DNA of 64,000 bases from Phytoseiulus persimilis (Eukaryota > Arthropoda > Arachnida > Mesostigmata > Phytoseiidae), in NCBI GenBank assembly GCA_037576195.1, contig CM075101.1, positions 38,564,001-38,628,000 of the forward strand, given 5' to 3'. The position numbers and the translations under genes were made by a program. The notes beneath the pieces are model-generated. The model saw only the letters and a program-made list of their open reading frames with translations, searched no databases and was not told where the DNA came from. Positions 60,709-64,000 of this stretch are shown here, in pieces. Within the stretch, counting starts at the first letter, position 1; each line of letters starts with the position of its first letter.

Positions 60709-63582
60709 TCAATAGGACTGACCATTCCGCCGAATCTTGGTCGGGCCGTTGGTGTCGAAGGACACCGTGAGGTCTTTGGCAGCGAATGATATGCCGGCTT
60801 CGTCGTCGCCGAACAAGGTCTCCTGGTTTCCTTCTCTAGCAGCTTCATCGATATTAATAATAAATGGCGGTGTCGCGGAATGTTTCGACTGTTGCAACTT
60901 GACCTGCGATGGCCTGTAATTAGCGTACGAGAACTCAGAACTTCTTTCGATAGATTCGTTTGAGGAACAGTCAGAGGAATGGCTTGGGCGATTGCCAATG
61001 TCGCAACTGGTTGAGTCATTTCTAGTACGGAACGGTGACGGAATCAGTGGGCTACGCATAACTTCCGAGTATGAAGGGATCCCATCGTTGGGCTCGTTGA
61101 GGAATTCATCGTACCGCTTGATGATGGCGGAAGTGTTATGGAGCAGTCTGCCCTTGACACCTCCGTTAGGCAAGGGGTCCACCATGCAGGGTCCCATGGA
61201 GTCAACCACCGGTATTAAGGAAGCTCGTCGACTTTCTTCTTGAAGAGGGCCGTGGAACAGAGGTGTCACAGGTACGTCATGCTGCTGTCGCCTCTTGGGG
61301 ATTCCATCGCGATGCCCCGTCAACCAGTACGTCAACTGTGCTCCTTTGCCCTGGAATGATCGAAAACATGGGTAAACATATGCGAGAACCTTGGGGAGTC
61401 GATCTTTCGGTGTTTGCTCACATCTCCGTAATAACAGAATCCATGCTCGCTGACAATCGCGAGGAGTTTCGGCGACAAGCTTCGCTGCTGGCACGGAAGC
61501 TCCACTCACCTTCATCTCCACGTAGCCTCGGCAGTCTAACGAGAACCCCTCGAGTGAATCTAACACCTGTTTAGTCTGTAAGCTGACATGAACTTTGAGG
61601 GCTTCTCCGGTGGACTCCATCCGCGAAGCCGTATTGACCGTGTCTCCAAATAGACAGTAGCGAGGCATGGTGAGACCCACCACCCCAGCGACGACTGGAC
61701 CTGTTATGATGGGAACATTAGACACATAAAACTTCGAGTGCTATTACCCCTAAGTGAGGAGGAAAAACTCAGTTTCCCGGGGGAACCACTTGGAGGATAC
61801 ATGCGGGAAAATTGACGGATGGCTCCTCTCACCTGTGTGGAGGCCGATCCTGAGTTTGAGCTGTTGATTCCGCCGATGGCGAATTTCGAACGTCCTGATG
61901 GCGTCAAGCAACTCGAGTGCCATCAAGGCGATCTCGCTCGCGTGTTCGGTTCCGTTCCGTTCCGGCAAGCCGGATACCACCATGTAGGCGTCGCCGATGG
62001 TCTCTACTTTGTAGACGTCGTAGTTCCGTATGATCGAATCGAAAAGTGTGTACAAATCGTTTAGGAAATTAACAACCTCCATCGGCGTCGAGGTTGACGA
62101 CATATCGGTGAAGCCGACTATGTCGCTAAAGTAGATGGTGACCGCGTCAAAAGACTCTGGCTGCACGAACTCGCCGCCCATCAGTTGTACGGCCACACTC
62201 TTTGGCAGCATTCGATGTAGCAGAGTCTCGGTTTTCCTTTTCTCTTCTTCGAGTTTCCGTGTTCTGTCGCTGACGATCTCCTCGAGATTGTTCGCATACT
62301 TCTCAAGCATCGTGACCATATTGTCCACAATATTGTCGTTCATTCCTCGTCGTATTTTCTTCAGATGTGTCGCGTTGTTCGTTATGTCCGGACGGTTCTC
62401 CGGGTTTTCGGCCCAACTTTCGGTGATCACTTTCACAATATAATCTTGGCACTGTATGTCTTCGAGTGGAGGTCGGAAAATGTCCTTCTCTTTGATCGGT
62501 TCCGCGCGGACTCTGTCGCAAATCTCCTCCGGAGTCAAGTTCACAGAGCCCCAGACGCCTTTCCGACTCATGATCTCGTGCATTATGATAGCGAACGAGT
62601 AGATGTCGTCTTTTTGAGTCGCGGCTTCGTAGATTTTCGCATGTCGGCTCCGCAGCAACTGTGGAGAGCGCCAGAGCTGACCTGAAATTCGGTGTCCATA
62701 ATGTTACCCAAGCCATTCTCCGGCCGGACGCCCGCCAAACTATGCTATTTCATCTGATTGCTCGACTAGAAAACGGTATGGGATGTGAAGCTCGAAGTCG
62801 AGGCCACAGGCAAATGGTTTAAGATCGACAATCGGTTATCAGGGTAGAACACTCACTCTTGTAATACTGCATTGCATCGGACCGATCTTCGGTATAAAAG
62901 CGACATTCTCCCAAACCAAAATCGGATAATTGAAGCGTCCATTTGCTCGTTATCAAACAGTTCGTCGACTTGAGGTTGCCGTGGACTCGGAGCGCGCTCT
63001 GATGAATGTATTCGATTCCTGAAAGGTGTTAACTCCAGCTGATGAGCGAGAATGTCGCAGTCAGAGACTCGTTTCATGAGTGCGGTTGAGCTCGATCTTT
63101 GGATATAGAAAAGACGGAATACCTCTGACTAGGTCTGTGACTAGCGATGCAATAAACATGTTATCCAGCTTATAGACCTCTTCGTCCTCGAGGACTTCTT
63201 GTAAACTGCCTTTGGCACAGAGTTCTGTGCAGGCGTAAATGTGGTTCGGCTCATTGACGTAGCTGGAAGAAGAGAGAAACATATGTGTTTCGAAAATTCA
63301 GTTTCAACTGCCTGTTTCAACTCATCTCTGGCTTTGAATTCGAGGCTACTTTCGCCTCCGATGAAATACTCACGCGCCCATGAAAGGGTTCACGTTGTGA
63401 TGCCTCAGCTTCCGCATCATCTTCATCTCTTTCTTCAGCTCTCTCGGAATATCTCCAGCACTTCTCCGGAACAGCAGCAGCTTTTTTACAACGATCAGCC
63501 CTCCCTGATATTTACACACATGTAGATCCGTTGACAGTATCACTCCGAAAGAGTTACCGGACCCTTGACTCACGAGGCTCAT
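60709..63582 (-). CDS. receptor guanylyl cyclase (Gyc76C-like), cytoplasmic part
   Basis: Makes cGMP in response to an extracellular ligand; plasma membrane. Exons in order: 63374-63582, 63123-63262, 62857-63018, 61833-62681, 61510-61700, 60709-61350; all GT-AG, phases agree, 730 residues visible. The kinase-homology domain runs from [20 protein letters not shown] through [13 protein letters not shown] and [10 protein letters not shown] (catalytic HRD lost, so a pseudokinase) to SDFGL. A coiled dimerisation helix ([19 protein letters not shown]) precedes the cyclase domain: [12 protein letters not shown] (metal Asp), [16 protein letters not shown] (Glu, guanine choice), [16 protein letters not shown] (Cys, guanine choice), then [13 protein letters not shown] Ser-rich tail of about 200 residues ends at TGA. 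The first exon starts in phase 0 in the juxtamembrane region; the ectodomain and membrane span lie upstream, at or beyond the window edge. The phrase [11 protein letters not shown] suggests the Gyc76C/Gyc32E group. Confidence 0.93.
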
Positions 63583-64000
63583 CTGCGAATATGAATATGG
63601 TGGCTTGTAAAGCTCCCGGGAAAGCGAGGTATGAGGTCTTCAGGTGAACCATTCCATCCATCCACAGTCGCCGCGTTCGCCGTACCAGACCGACATGCGA
63701 GGAGGGGAAGCGCGAACTCATTTTTACTAGCGGAACTCTTCGCTGCTTGTTGAGAGTGTGAGTTCATCGTCTTTTCCTGGAACTCATACTCATGACTCGT
63801 ACAAGGCGCGAAGTGGAGCAAGCTACTCAGCCACTTCCAGTGCCTCCCGTTGGGAAAAAGAACGACAACTGACGCCGCTGTTTTGACATGTGCATCTGTT
63901 GGGAGGATTTAGCCGTGGGCGCCTGATTCGGAGACGTCCCCACGGAGCCAACCGATACAGACGGGAGCCGGCAACGGAACAGACTCGTAGGCGTGCGACT
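63583..64000 (-). other. upstream intron of the guanylyl cyclase, possible further exon
   Basis: An acceptor (ATATTCGCAG) ends at 63583. A minus-strand frame open from the window edge to about 63830 (SVGSVGTSPNQAPTAKSSQQ) has the Ser/Gln-rich look of a receptor-cyclase juxtamembrane segment, but I found no convincing in-phase donor, so it is not included in the gene. Confidence 0.25.

Noticed and set aside
1-64000. tRNA, rRNA, CRISPR or bacterial operon features
   Set aside because: The only B-box match lies in a dispersed repeat without a cloverleaf; spliced genes throughout show a nuclear animal genome.

Overview
The window is nuclear DNA of an animal, most likely an arthropod. The genes carry GT-AG introns, mostly 100-180 bases long. 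Base composition is near half G+C, and gene-poor stretches hold LINE, Helitron and terminal-inverted-repeat debris. The gene set (pod1-type coronin, single-unit hexokinase, brummer/ATGL-like patatin lipase, CD39-like NTPDase, trypsin-fold protease, Gyc76C-like receptor guanylyl cyclase) fits arthropods. Compact introns with several single-exon genes would suit a mite or other chelicerate, but the species is inference.

Layout: 1-3537 (minus) is a tandem coronin (coronin-7/pod1), cut at its 3' end by the window edge; seven exons were solved by eye and join without a frame break. 3.5-8.7 kb shows no gene. 8.7-19.0 kb is a transposon graveyard. It holds three copies of a dispersed repeat with a 45-bp tandem core, a 3' LINE fragment, a Helitron Rep gene remnant split by a second LINE, and a 741-bp foldback element flanked by TA. 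19-29 kb holds nothing I can assign. 29.0-31.5 kb (plus) is hexokinase with a TATA box and four exons. 32.9-33.5 kb (minus) is an intronless orphan secreted protein. 37.9-39.1 kb (plus) is an intronless patatin-like lipase, convergent with a nine-exon ecto-NTPDase (39.7-47.1 kb, minus). 47.2-47.5 kb has one coding-like exon of unknown identity. 54.65-55.5 kb (plus) is an intronless chymotrypsin-fold protease. 60.7-63.6 kb (minus) is the cytoplasmic half of a receptor guanylyl cyclase whose extracellular part lies beyond the window.

The host genes show no common pathway; they look like independent neighbours. The most unusual observations are (1) two upstream exons with a ubiquitin-like (beta-grasp) pattern whose splice phases join exactly to the NTPDase transmembrane exon, and (2) a LINE lodged inside a Helitron Rep coding region, with Helitron protein motifs continuing on both sides. 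No retrovirus-like, Polinton-like or other capsid-bearing element was recognised. All identifications come from reading translations and recalling family motifs; no search was run.
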